From: Vibrio sp. J1-1
GTDB lineage: Bacteria; Pseudomonadota; Gammaproteobacteria; Enterobacterales; Vibrionaceae
DNA length: 64,000 bases
Assembly (NCBI RefSeq): GCF_021728395.1
Contig: NZ_JAKKCM010000009.1
Coordinates: 119,144 to 183,143 of the forward strand
Reading direction: 5' to 3'
Part shown: piece by piece, positions 43,778-52,210 of the stretch
How the letters are laid out: every line of letters begins with the position of its first letter
How positions within the stretch are numbered: position 1 is the stretch's first letter
Notes under the pieces: generated by a model
The model's input: only the letters and a program-made list of their open reading frames with translations
Told to the model about the DNA's origin: nothing
Databases searched by the model: none
Position numbers and translations under genes: made by a program

Positions 43778-44798
43778 ATGTCTATTAAAGTTGTCGGTAT
43801 CGATTTAGCTAAGAACTACTTTCAAGTATGCTTATTGAATATTGACGGTACTATCTCGTCAAATCGTAAGGTTGCTCGAGTTAAACTGCTCCATACAATC
43901 CGTCAGCTTCCAGATAACACTCCACTGGCTATGGAGTCATGTGCTTCATCACACTATTGGGGGCGAGTCTTTTTAAGGCTTGGTTTTAAGGTATCACTCA
44001 TTCCAGCACAGCATGTTAAGCCTTTCGTCGGTAGACAAAAGAACGACGCAAATGATGCAAGAGCCATTTGTGAAGCTTATTCGAGACCTGATATTCATTT
44101 TGTGCCAGTTAAAACTATCGAACAACAGGACCTGAAAGCTTTGCGCAATGTTCGCTCTCGTTTAGTCGAACAAAGAACTACTCTCGCTAACCAAATCAGA
44201 GGCCTAACAGCTGAATATGGGATAGTTTTCCCAACATCAATAAGAGCATTGCGTAATCACTTACCGTTAATCATTGAAGATGCAGAGAATGAGTTATCTC
44301 ATGTTATGAGAAACTTACTGCAAAACTTATATTGTGATTTTACCCGCATTAGCAGCAAGATCGATAATGTAACTCAGGACATAACTTCACTGAGCCAGCT
44401 TAGTCCTCGCTACAAGGCGATTAAGAATATCCCTGGCTTTGGCCCGATCTTAACGGCTGCGATTGTTAGTGAAGTTGGCTCTGGTGAACAGTTTCAAAAT
44501 GGTAGACAGTTTTCGGCATGGTGTGGGTTAGTTCCCAAGCAGAATAGTACACCTTGGAGCTTTATCAAAGAGTGGAAACCGAAACCTAAGGACACTACTC
44601 ATTCATGGTGCTAGAGCTGTACTACGTTGCAGAGCTTCAAGCATGGATCCTATGGGAGCTTGGTTACGAGGGTTAATTGAACGACGTGGTAAGGCTAAAG
44701 CCATAGTGGCTTTAGCAAATAAGCTTGGGCGTATAGTGTGGCGTGTTCTAGCTACCGATTGTGAGTATGACGTTAATCGTGCTTTCAAACCTATATGA
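43778..44798 (+). pseudogene. IS110-family transposase with a late frameshift
   Basis: A nearly complete transposase: DEDD domain (VVGIDLAKNYFQVC, AMESCASSHYWGR, QKNDANDARAICEAY) and the transposase-20 domain (NIPGFGPILTAAIVSEVG and FSAWCGLVPKQNST). After about 44556 the frame shifts; the correct continuation runs LLIHGARAVLRCRASSMDPM to RVLATDCEYDVNRAFKPI and stops at 44798. The catalytic Ser of the C-terminal domain lies past the shift, so the enzyme is probably inactive unless the shift is programmed. Non-coding sequence is short on the left and about 270 bp on the right (44799-45069), the layout of IS1111-type members. No other gene was seen in that right flank. Confidence 0.85.
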
Positions 44799-45069
44799 TT
44801 GAAAGGTAATATTTTTATAAGCAAATGAGTTTGCAATAGCTGATGAAAAAACGGTGAACCATCCTTACTACACTCTGATTAAGCAACAGGTTAGTTGAAA
44901 CCGTGGCTTTGAATAGACAGTAAGGGGCGGAATACATCATGGCGCAGGTCGTACAAATGACCAAGAAAGACATCGGATATATGTTAGCGACCGTATCATT
45001 GAATCAACCATTGCATCCTGAGGTGCGTCCATATATGTTGCTTAATTCAGAGAGACGGCCCCCTGCCAC

Positions 45070-45634
45070 CTAATGGTTGATCCTTAGGCAATATACTGAG
45101 TTTTAGGCATACCCAACCCTGTAAGCTTGTTCAGCGTTTTTATCATAGCGTAAGTCTCATCAACCTGAGTGTTGTAATTTCTAAGTTTAATTGCCCACCT
45201 CGCAACTGTTTCACTCGATACATTACCGTTTATGATAGCCATACCGCTTTTTCCACTTTTTGTTAGAGCCGTAGAGCTTCTGGCAACCTACCGCTAAATT
45301 GCGAGGATGTCCTCTCTCCCAGAAATGTGCCGGGATGAGCGGAACGGCTCGCTTGAACCGTATGGCATCGTGACAACCCCTTGTGTCGTAAGCGCCATCG
45401 CCTGATATCTCAATGATTTTCCGACTTATCTGCTTAAGTAAGTTTGGTAGCACTTCGGCATCGGTTACGTTTGATAAACTCAGCTCTGCTGAGATGATTT
45501 AGTGGGTGTTAGTATCTACCGCAATATGCAGTTTACGCCAAACTCTACACTTCCCATCGGTGCCATGTTTTTGACTTTCCATTCACCTTCGCCATAAACC
45601 TTGAGACCACTGGCATGAATGGCTAGATGTTGTA
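45070..45634 (-). pseudogene. IS5-family transposase C-terminal remnant
   Basis: Read on the minus strand from the duplication border, HLAIHASGLKVYGEGEWKVK is followed after a frameshift by EVLPNLLKQISRKIIEISGDGAYDTRGC and FWERGHPRNLAVGCQKLYG. These are the central and C-terminal parts of an IS5-family transposase. Further frameshifts and stops follow. The right end at 45634 meets the truncated AAA+ copy precisely, so this IS or its loss probably created that junction. Confidence 0.75.
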
Positions 45635-46674
45635 TTTTGCAAAAGATAACCGGTAAGTTGGTTCGCATGGCGATCATTTGAAGAACTGGCTTCAGTCCGT
45701 TTGCCAAACAGAGCATCACCTTCATCAAAAAACAATATCCACTCTTTGTAACTGGCTGCATCAAAGACACGGGATAAATTTTTCTCTGTTTCCCCTATGT
45801 ACTTTGAAACCACCATCGACAAATCCACCCGATATACGTCTCTGTCAGTAGACTTGCCGAGCAAGGCCGCCGTTAGCGTTTTACCTGTGCCCGGTGGCCC
45901 TGAAAACACAGCCCGATAACCGGGTTTCACCTTTTTCGCCAGTTGCCACTCTTGCATCAGAGTATTACCGTGGGCAAGCCACGCTCGTATCTCCTCAATC
46001 TGGCTCATTACACTATGCTCCAGCACTAATTCCGACCATTCGAGCGGCGTATCTAATGGATGCGCGGGAAAGCTCGTACTCAGCTCAGGCCTATGCTGCT
46101 CCCCCGTAATGAAATAATTGAGCCAGTGATCATTTAATCGGTAGACCCCCGCTAAACTTGGGATTCCTGAATCAACAGAAAGCAGCTCTGTGACTTGTTC
46201 TGCCATCAGCTTATGTTGGGATGAGAGAATCGACATCGTATGGACACGCCATTCAGGGTTATTAGCGCTGATCAAAAAGTTAAGCGTTTGACCGGTCGGT
46301 ACAAAGCCACTAAATGTTCGGTCAGCGACGCCGCCAAACTCGGTAAACGGACGATCAATCATCCCGTTAAGACCAAAAAAGAAATCCAGTGCATCAGGGC
46401 GTATTGAAGGGGCCATTGCTAGCGCTAATGCCAAGCGTTCAAAAATATTCAATTGCCAGTCGATGACCATATCAGCATACAAACTGCTACCGGGTGCTGT
46501 CTCTGGTGGAGGGATATCAATCCAGTGCTGCTCATGTCCGTCTTGTTTTAGGTAGCTACAGATGACTTGGCTAATAACATTCGTCAGCCAATCTACCTCC
46601 CGATACAGCGCTACCATATTTGCCGTTGTACTGTTTGGGTTATCACCATAGTTATCGCTATCGATTAATGCCAT
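45583..46674 (-). pseudogene. Truncated duplicate of the eCIS AAA+ ATPase
   Basis: Copy of the gene at 32365-33747. Codons 1-346 are kept (with a few changes near the N-terminus, such as DSDN for DIDD), including Walker A and Walker B. After Gln346 the frame runs into IS5-remnant DNA and adds 17 foreign residues before a stop. Sensor 1, the arginine finger and the C-terminal lid are lost. The upstream 183 bp and ribosome site are kept, so a 363-residue protein could still be made and might bind ATP or poison the hexamer; more likely it is a relic. Confidence 0.88.
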
Positions 46675-46857
46675 TTGGCCATCTCCGCCATACACAACTC
46701 ATTGCTCATTCAACCAGTCTGTAAAAGTATAGGCGAAGCTTGCTAATTCATGGCCACTTACAACAACTCTTCCTCAAAGCCACTACTAACAAATGAGTCC
46801 AGAGAAATTCGAGTTAAAACAAGTGGCTAAACTCGGCGCTCAGTGTAACTGGATCGG
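45635..46857. repeat. Direct duplication, right copy (1223 bp)
   Basis: Gap-free counterpart of 32708-33930 in the same orientation. It is bordered on the left by an IS5 remnant and on the right by a truncated attC. Recombination between the copies would delete the 12.9 kb between them and leave an intact ATPase gene. Confidence 0.9.
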
Positions 46858-46884
46858 TTCATCCGGCTGAATGCTTTGTTGGGA
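46858..46884 (-). repeat. Truncated attC at the distal end of the cassette array
   Basis: On the minus strand the sequence CCCAACAAAGCATTCA is the R''-side start of an attC; the other half is missing and replaced by the duplicated AAA+ sequence. It marks the border between array and island. Confidence 0.55.
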
Positions 46885-46896
46885 AAATTATCAATA

Positions 46897-47163
46897 TTAA
46901 TTGAGGTTAGATAGCTTAATCACTAAATTATATGCTAATAGAGCTACTATCAACCAGACTAATATAGTTATCAATCTTACGTTTACTTTACACATAACCT
47001 TCTCATGCTGCATGATAAAGATTAACGGCAAGAGCGGGTCAGATAGTGCCTCCAATGTAAATCCATCGGCAAGCTCCTTGGTAAAAGAGTACGATTGCAC
47101 TACTAACAATAAGGTCCAAAAATATAGAGACCATTTAGAATGCAAAATTGCTTTATTTGCCAC
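46897..47163 (-). CDS. Cassette-encoded small membrane protein (88 aa)
   Basis: Not recognised. A GTG start at 47163 is chosen because AAAGGAG lies five bases upstream; longer readings have no ribosome site. The protein has a hydrophobic segment near the N-terminus (SLYFWTLLLVVQ) and a strong one at the C-terminus (LITILVWLIVALLAYNLVI), so it should have about two membrane spans. It ends 12 bp before the truncated attC, the normal cassette layout, and is the last cassette of the array. Composition is AT-rich. Confidence 0.55.
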   Translation of the reverse strand: MANKAILHSKWSLYFWTLLLVVQSYSFTKELADGFTLEALSDPLLPLIFIMQHEKVMCKVNVRLITILVWLIVALLAYNLVIKLSNLN

Positions 47164-47417
47164 ACAAACTCCTTTATGCGATAAATCGCCAAAACTATCA
47201 AAATCCATTAGGCATGAATAAATTAAAAAAGGCTTAAACAAAATTTCCGTAAAAATAATCAGCAACAAAATAGTTTAAAAAACCAATGCTAAGAACAAAT
47301 AATTTGATACGAAATAAATCAGATAAAGACTATAGCTCTGACCCAACTGATAGCCCTGAACCTATTACTAGTTATTATTAGTAATACAATTTTGAATTGC
47401 GTATACATTTACTATTC

Positions 47418-47546
47418 GCCTAACGCCACATGAAGGGGTGACAGCGCTAAGCCACCCAGGTCGAACTATTACGCCTTAAACACTTAATCTGAACTTTGAA
47501 CCAAAATCGCCATGCGTTGAGTGTCTCTATTAAACACTTATTATGT
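47418..47546 (-). repeat. attC site (cassette recombination site)
   Basis: Runs from GCCTAAC to ATTATGT on the plus strand, about 129 bp, with the VCR-like core GCCATGCGTTGAGTGTC. The outer R' base is A instead of G. It belongs to the 47541-48005 gene, whose stop lies inside it. Confidence 0.8.
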
Positions 47547-48005
47547 GTTTTTCACCAACTTCATGTGCTTAGCTAAGTTTACATATAAAAAGCAGCTCCA
47601 AAGAATAACAAGACTAACACCGAAGGGCGTTGTAACGGTTGCCTCATTTTCTACTCCAAAAGGTGATTCGTACATTAGACGCAAAATGACTATTGGAAAT
47701 AGGAAAACCAAGAACCTAATAGTTACTACAAAACCAAGACTGAAATATCGGCCTAAAAAATCTCTTCCATTATTAGCACCATTAGCCCTGTACGTAAAAT
47801 AGGTTCCCGCTAGAACGACTACAACGTTGGCAATTGCCTCTATTTTATCCCATAGATTTGAATATTCGGTATTAGTGCCTTGAAAGTATTCGTAAGTAGC
47901 GGCACTGAATACAATATAAATCAGTGCGTATACGAACCTATCTTTTTCTGTAAGTCTGCCACCTACAATGTCACGTTTCAAAGCCTCAATATTCCAAAAG
48001 TACAT
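47541..48005 (-). CDS. Cassette-encoded membrane protein (154 aa)
   Basis: Not recognised. Predicted spans are at FVYALIYIVFSAATYEYF, IANVVVVLAGTYFTY, LGFVVTIRFLVFLFPIVI and GVSLVILWSCFLYVNL, so four helices. AGGAAAAT lies just before the ATG. The stop codon falls inside the attC, the usual tight cassette layout. The loop between helices 2 and 3 (RANGANNGRDFLGRYFSL) is basic and probably cytoplasmic. No motif suggests enzymatic activity. Confidence 0.65.
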   Translation of the reverse strand: MYFWNIEALKRDIVGGRLTEKDRFVYALIYIVFSAATYEYFQGTNTEYSNLWDKIEAIANVVVVLAGTYFTYRANGANNGRDFLGRYFSLGFVVTIRFLVFLFPIVILRLMYESPFGVENEATVTTPFGVSLVILWSCFLYVNLAKHMKLVKNT

Positions 48006-48107
48006 AATATTTTCCTCACACTCGTATACCTATAGAGTACTACTGATTAACTCTAACTAATTATAAAATAAGTACTTTTGCGAGAAAATTCACGACTTTG
48101 AGGAAAC

Positions 48108-48231
48108 AAATAACGCTGGTTAAAGGCGTGAACAACACATTCCACCCGAACTAAACCATCGTGACGTAATCGCTAAAACTGATTCAAACCAAAACCGCCA
48201 AGCGTTGGGAACCCCTCTAAAACAGTTGTCT
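48108..48231 (-). repeat. attC site
   Basis: About 124 bp from AAATAAC to GTTGTCT, with the inner GAACAACAC and CCAAGCGTTGGGAAC arms. The R' box (GTTGTCT) departs from GTTRRRY. Site of the cupin cassette. Confidence 0.65.
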
Positions 48232-48257
48232 GCTGCGCCTTGGAGATCATCACCCGT

Positions 48258-48635
48258 CTAAGTGTCTGTGTTCCATTCAATGTTGTTCTTTGTTCGATCA
48301 AAGTAAGGAGCAAAAACCGAAAGAGCCGCGAAACTTTGCCCATCCTTTAAAATGGGGCCGTGGATAGTTGCTTTAGGAATGAAAACAAGATCACCCTTGT
48401 TCACATTTTTTATTTCCTCCCCGACCTTAAAATCCACATTGCCTTCAATAATAACAAGCAACTCATCATGATTTTTCTGTATGTGGAGCGCATTGCCGCT
48501 ATCCCTGACGACCCCAATATTCGCTGTCAGATGCTCTCCGTCAAAAACGAAAGCCCTCTTAATAGGATCGCACTTCGTAGATTCATCAGCCTCAAGAGAC
48601 GCGACAATTTGCTCAAGGTTTTTAAAATAAGTCAT
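48258..48635 (-). CDS. Cassette-encoded cupin-domain protein (125 aa)
   Basis: A single small beta-barrel of the cupin family: IQKNHDELLVIIEGNVDFKVG contains the first cupin motif (His, His/Asp, Glu), and KGDLVFIPKATIHGP the second (His). Metal binding is likely, but the reaction cannot be read from sequence. The start MTYFKNLEQ is preferred (GAGG about nine bases upstream); longer readings extend into the neighbouring attC. The stop lies 26 bp from its attC. Confidence 0.75.
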   Translation of the reverse strand: MTYFKNLEQIVASLEADESTKCDPIKRAFVFDGEHLTANIGVVRDSGNALHIQKNHDELLVIIEGNVDFKVGEEIKNVNKGDLVFIPKATIHGPILKDGQSFAALSVFAPYFDRTKNNIEWNTDT

Positions 48636-48704
48636 GCTTAGCAACCTCAAAGTTAGACATAATCTAACTATAGATGGCATGCCACATTCATGGATACTAT
48701 TGCC

Positions 48705-48829
48705 AACTAACGCCTTGCGAAGGGGTGGGCAACGCAACACCAATGCTGATAAAAATCGCCTTAATCACTAAAACCACCGCATAGTAAAAATGCCACGCGT
48801 ACCGAGCCCCTTTAAAATAACTGTTATGT
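48705..48829 (-). repeat. attC site
   Basis: About 125 bp from AACTAAC to GTTATGT, with GGGCAACGCAACACC and GCCACGCGTACCGAG arms. It abuts the stop of the hydrolase gene. Confidence 0.85.
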
Positions 48830-49648
48830 TCAATTGTCGAAGAACGCTCGAATCTCTTTGACCAATATTTCAGGGTTTTCTTCAATAACCAAATGCCCAG
48901 ATTCAGGAATGGTAACCAACTTAGAGCCTTTAATTTTACTATGAAGTACGTGAGCTTGTTCAACAGGAATCCATAGATCCTCTTCTCCCCATAAGATTAA
49001 TGTCGGTACGTCAAAGTTAGAAAATTTATCTTGAAATTCATCCGTGTACTTTGAATCGGCTTGGGCTATTTGCCTATAAAAGGCTCTCTTACCCTGTTCT
49101 CCCGACCACGGTGCAAGAATACCGTCAATTGTGTCTTGAGTTAATGGCTGATATGCAGCTGTCTTTACGTATGCTTCAACAATTGCTGAATGAATAAAGT
49201 CAGGTACTCCTGAAAAAGCTGCCTCATGCTTTTCAATATGTTTGAAGAATGGAGCCCCCCAAGGAGACAGCGCAACAGGGTCAATTACTACTATCTTTTT
49301 GTATTTCCGCTGATTCAGCAAGTAATTCCTAAGTACTGTTGTTCCCCCAAAATCGTGGCCCACGATAAAAGGTAATTTCAGCTGCCAATGATCTATCAAA
49401 GCGTCCAGTAACTGATTTTGTACTTTTAAAGATACATCCGCATCACTTTTATCTGATTCACCATAACCCAACAAATCAAAATAGTAGACAGTATACTGAC
49501 TCGAAAGCGCATGAATCAAATGCCTGAGATTGAATGATGACCAAGGCGTACCATGAACCAAAACCAGAGGTTCTCCGTTTCCTTCAATTCCATATTTCAC
49601 TTTCCTACCTTCATACTCAAAAGTACACGGTAAACTCCAAAGCTCCAT
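48830..49648 (-). CDS. Cassette-encoded alpha/beta hydrolase (Asp nucleophile)
   Basis: The 272-residue protein has the alpha/beta-hydrolase layout: oxyanion-region HGTPWSS (32-38), nucleophile elbow GHDFGG with Asp99, acid residue near WGEEDLWIP, and the catalytic His in SGHLVIEE near the C-terminus. An Asp nucleophile is typical of haloalkane/haloacetate dehalogenases and epoxide hydrolases rather than esterases. Which of these it is cannot be decided. AAGGAG lies six bases before the ATG. The stop touches the attC. Confidence 0.85.
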   Translation of the reverse strand: MELWSLPCTFEYEGRKVKYGIEGNGEPLVLVHGTPWSSFNLRHLIHALSSQYTVYYFDLLGYGESDKSDADVSLKVQNQLLDALIDHWQLKLPFIVGHDFGGTTVLRNYLLNQRKYKKIVVIDPVALSPWGAPFFKHIEKHEAAFSGVPDFIHSAIVEAYVKTAAYQPLTQDTIDGILAPWSGEQGKRAFYRQIAQADSKYTDEFQDKFSNFDVPTLILWGEEDLWIPVEQAHVLHSKIKGSKLVTIPESGHLVIEENPEILVKEIRAFFDN

Positions 49649-49661
49649 TTAATCTCCTTGA

Positions 49662-49788
49662 ATATGACGCCTAGTTAAAGGGTGAACAACGCGACCACCA
49701 AACCTAAACCGTTGTGCCGTAAACGCTAAAGTTGAATCAAACCAAAAATGCCGAGCGTTTTGAATCAGGCTTAAACGCTTTATTAGGT
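49662..49788 (-). repeat. attC site
   Basis: About 127 bp; plus-strand GACGCC..GTTAAAGGGTGAACAACGC to GCCGAGCGTTTTGAATC..TTATTAGGT. Both outer boxes carry one substitution (ATATGAC, ATTAGGT). Confidence 0.75.
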
Positions 49789-50157
49789 GACATTCTTCTG
49801 AGTTTCTTGTTTATTTTTCTGACGGATCAAAAGCAGACTACAAAGTACAAACGACAGCTGAGCCAACTCCACAAAACTACAACTTAAGATCAAATCTACG
49901 CTTAGTACTACTAAACAAAATGATAACAAACACATCAAACAACTATAAAACAACTTTGACCTTTTGCCTTTTGTTACTTGCCGACTCTCTTGTCTTTTGT
50001 AGTCATTCAACGCCTCCAACGTTGAAACGCATTTTATTTCTTTTATTGACTCAAATCCTTGCTCCAAAATTTGTCCCAACTCGTCATGATAGTCTGACTT
50101 GGACATATCCAAACATATCAATAACTCTTTTTTCTTAAGTAAGTGGCCGCTAATCAT
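49783..50157 (-). CDS. Cassette-encoded hypothetical protein with two membrane segments (124 aa)
   Basis: Not recognised. An N-terminal acidic/charged soluble part (about 1-68) with ICLDMSKSDYHDELGQILEQ is followed by two hydrophobic helices (FYSCLMCLLSFCLVVLSVDL and FVELAQLSFVLCSLLLI) and a short basic tail. AAGGAG lies upstream of the ATG. The stop overlaps its attC. Possibly a single-component membrane protein; no family assigned. Confidence 0.6.
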   Translation of the reverse strand: MISGHLLKKKELLICLDMSKSDYHDELGQILEQGFESIKEIKCVSTLEALNDYKRQESRQVTKGKRSKLFYSCLMCLLSFCLVVLSVDLILSCSFVELAQLSFVLCSLLLIRQKNKQETQKNVT

Positions 50158-50191
50158 CGTTGAGCTCCTTATACAAATGGAAAATTATTAA

Positions 50192-50289
50192 CCGTAACGC
50201 CAAAACAGATATTACCGCGCTAATCACTGAAGCCAATTTCAAATTGAAATGCCACATGTTGGGTGTCACTCTTGAACGCTTTGCTATGT
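50192..50289 (-). repeat. attC site (short form)
   Basis: About 98 bp from CCGTAAC to GCTATGT; arms around GCCACATGTTGGGTGTC are recognisable but the left L'' arm is degenerate and the R' box is GCTATGT. Recombination activity is doubtful. Confidence 0.6.
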
Positions 50290-50664
50290 ACGAGACTCCG
50301 TGAGCTGTTTCCACACATCAGAACTAAATACTGTGCTAGGAACTCGGACGGTTCGCCTATTCATACCCAACATGTAAGTTAGCTTAAGGGATGACCATAA
50401 TCCAAACCCTGAAATACCCACATCACAGCCACGTCCATCCCAACAGACTGTTCCATTAGTCCCGTTGATTGTTAGTTTTTTGTAGACATCTTGCAGATAA
50501 TCTCGACCATCATAAATAATGCCAGCCACCGCTAGCACAAAACCGGAAAACAAGAGGACACCATGTTCCCCGGATATCCCGTAAAGTGCGCCAAAAATGA
50601 CTCCGTTTCTGATTGATTCAAATAACACATACTTCCCAAATCTAACTTGTGTTAGATATTTCAT
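50284..50664 (-). CDS. Cassette-encoded hypothetical protein (126 aa)
   Basis: Not recognised. The start MKYLTQVR is used because GAGGTGATC directly precedes it. Residues about 14-48 are hydrophobic (YVLFESIRNGVIFGALYGI and GVLLFSGFVLAVAGIIY) and may make two short membrane spans; the rest is soluble with three Cys/Gly-rich turns (VCWDGRGCDVGISG). The stop codon lies in its attC. Confidence 0.6.
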   Translation of the reverse strand: MKYLTQVRFGKYVLFESIRNGVIFGALYGISGEHGVLLFSGFVLAVAGIIYDGRDYLQDVYKKLTINGTNGTVCWDGRGCDVGISGFGLWSSLKLTYMLGMNRRTVRVPSTVFSSDVWKQLTESRT

Positions 50665-50678
50665 GATCACCTCGCTGT

Positions 50679-50776
50679 ACATAACGCCACGTTAAGGCGT
50701 GACAGACGTATGCCACAATTTTGAGCAAAGCGAAAATGGCACGTGTTTGGAACCGTTATTCAACGCTTTGTTATGA
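50679..50776 (-). repeat. attC site (short form)
   Basis: About 98 bp from ACATAAC to GTTATGA, with GTTAAGGCGTGACAGACG and GGCACGTGTTTGGAACC arms. Site of the GST cassette. Confidence 0.8.
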
Positions 50777-51418
50777 GCATGATTCAAATGGTTTGAGATC
50801 GATACCTTCAATGTTACAAACCGCTTTAATTGTCGGATTTAAGCAAAGCCGCTTCAAATACGCGGCCAGATACTCGAAAGTAAGTGGTGATTTTTCTATT
50901 GGCAAAGACCAACCCGCGAGCATAAATAGAAAGTAGTCACATGCCGTAAGCCTGTCACCAAGTAAGTAATCATTGTGTTCAAGCTGATCGTTGATAATAG
51001 ATAATGCATTCGCAATTCTGTCATCTTGAGCCACTACAACGTTTGAAATCGTAGCTTCATCATTGGTATGACGTTGAGGATAATAACGAACCATGAGTTC
51101 AGCTTGCAGCGTATTGTTTAGAAAAGCTAGCCATTGAAAAAACAAAGGGCGATTCGGATTACCTAACGATGGCATTAGATCGGATTCAGGATGTAATTCA
51201 CAGATGTGTATGCAGATAGCAGGGCTTTCGAAAATTGCCTGATCATTGACGACCAAGGTTGGAATTCGACCAGCAGGGTTGAGCCTAAGATAATCCGCTG
51301 ATTTTTGAGAGTTTGACTTTTTATCAACCAACAATAGCTCATAGTCTGCTTTTAGGTGATGAAGCAAAAAATGAGGAGCTAAGCTCGCATTGTTTGGATA
51401 GTAGTAAAGCTTAAACAA
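50771..51418 (-). CDS. Cassette-encoded glutathione S-transferase family protein
   Basis: A 215-residue protein with a thioredoxin-like N-terminal domain (FKLYYYPNNASLAPHFLLHHL, then GRIPTLVV with the cis-Pro, and IFESPAICIHI for the glutathione gamma-Glu site) and a helical C-terminal domain (LLGDRLTACDYFLFMLAGW). The start is set at a TTG six bases after AAGGAG, which also keeps the gene outside the neighbouring attC; ATG codons further upstream lie in the attC edge without a ribosome site. A detoxification role is generic for the family; substrate unknown. Confidence 0.85.
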   Translation of the reverse strand: MFKLYYYPNNASLAPHFLLHHLKADYELLLVDKKSNSQKSADYLRLNPAGRIPTLVVNDQAIFESPAICIHICELHPESDLMPSLGNPNRPLFFQWLAFLNNTLQAELMVRYYPQRHTNDEATISNVVVAQDDRIANALSIINDQLEHNDYLLGDRLTACDYFLFMLAGWSLPIEKSPLTFEYLAAYLKRLCLNPTIKAVCNIEGIDLKPFESCS

Positions 51419-51450
51419 AATTGACTCCTTGTCTCTATAGGTGCGGATAT

Positions 51451-51571
51451 TCATAACGACCAATTAAGTAGCCAAAAACGCACAAACATCGTTTCTGCAA
51501 ACTGCCGTAAACACTAAACTAAACGCAAACTAAGATTTCCAGGCGTTTTTGGTCTGCTTGAATGGTTTGTA
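51451..51571 (-). repeat. attC site of an ORF-less cassette
   Basis: About 121 bp from TCATAAC to GTTTGTA; arms GCCAAAAACGC and CAGGCGTTTTTGGTC are complementary. Only 40 bp (51572-51611) separate it from the next attC, so its cassette holds no gene. Confidence 0.65.
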
Positions 51572-51611
51572 TTTTTAACGTAACTCTGCACTTTTAACCC
51601 TACCGAATAAT

Positions 51612-51738
51612 ACCTAACGCCCGCTTAAGGGGCAGACAACGCAAGGCACTACACTCAAACATAACAGCCGTAACCACAAATGCACATTTGAACTAAGATG
51701 CCGTACGTTGGCTGTCCCACTTAAAGCGTTTGTTATGT
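51612..51738 (-). repeat. attC site
   Basis: About 127 bp from ACCTAAC to GTTATGT, with GGGGCAGACAACGC and CCGTACGTTGGCTGTCCC arms. Site of the small-protein cassette at 51746-51982. Confidence 0.85.
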
Positions 51739-51745
51739 GTTAATA

Positions 51746-51982
51746 CTATATGACCGAGCCCAAACCACCCAATATACCTAAGACAGATAGATCTTTGACA
51801 TCACTTCCGTAGTTCTCTTTATGCAGCTTGAGTGCATCTGAAATTTCATTAGTTTCAATCACATCACCTGTCATTACAAAGCCTTGGGCAAACAGCTGCT
51901 TTTCCTCTTCTAAAGAAGTAGCTGAGTTTTGGTCAACATACGTTGTTACTTCTCCGTTTGTGAAAAATTGCACTTTTTTCAT
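51746..51982 (-). CDS. Cassette-encoded small protein (78 aa), Gly-rich C-terminus
   Basis: Not recognised. The start MKKVQFFTNG follows AAAGGAG closely. The first 60 residues are soluble and acidic (VDQNSATSLEEEKQLFAQG), and the protein ends in a short hydrophobic Gly-rich tail, LSVLGILGGLGSVI. That end resembles leader/core boundaries of small secreted peptides, but no Gly-Gly leader, Cys pattern or maturation gene is next to it. It ends seven bases from its attC. Confidence 0.6.
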   Translation of the reverse strand: MKKVQFFTNGEVTTYVDQNSATSLEEEKQLFAQGFVMTGDVIETNEISDALKLHKENYGSDVKDLSVLGILGGLGSVI

Positions 51983-52149
51983 TGCGTTCTCCTTTGGTTT
52001 AAAAGACCTTGAAAATTGAACCAAAAAGAAGAAATTCAGCTAAGCACTTTACCCCAAGTGATCATCTAGTCGAACCACCATACTTCAGTAAATCTGAGGG
52101 CTCTAACACTTGTTGAGTCTTCTGCGACGCGGTATAAAAAATCGGTTAC

Positions 52150-52191
52150 ACATAACACCCAATTAAGTGGTGAGCAACGCTACCTGCACCA
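52150..52191 (-). repeat. Half attC at the left edge of the siderophore-uptake operon
   Basis: Plus-strand ACATAACACCCAATTAAGTGGTGAGCAACGC is the first half of an attC; the complementary arm and R' box are absent. The sequence changes abruptly at about 52191 into the 3' end of the MFS gene. Confidence 0.7.
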
Positions 52192-52210
52192 AGAATAGTT
52201 CGTAGTAGAA

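Noticed and set aside
44799-45069. Bridge RNA of the frameshifted IS110-type copy
   Set aside because: The long right non-coding end fits the IS1111 layout, but no segment matching its flanks could be recognised by eye and the transposase is broken.
33931-45634. Composite transposon carrying the Fus-like operon
   Set aside because: The flanking IS pieces belong to different families (IS3, IS110, IS5, ISAs1) and nearly all are broken, so no matching pair could move the segment.
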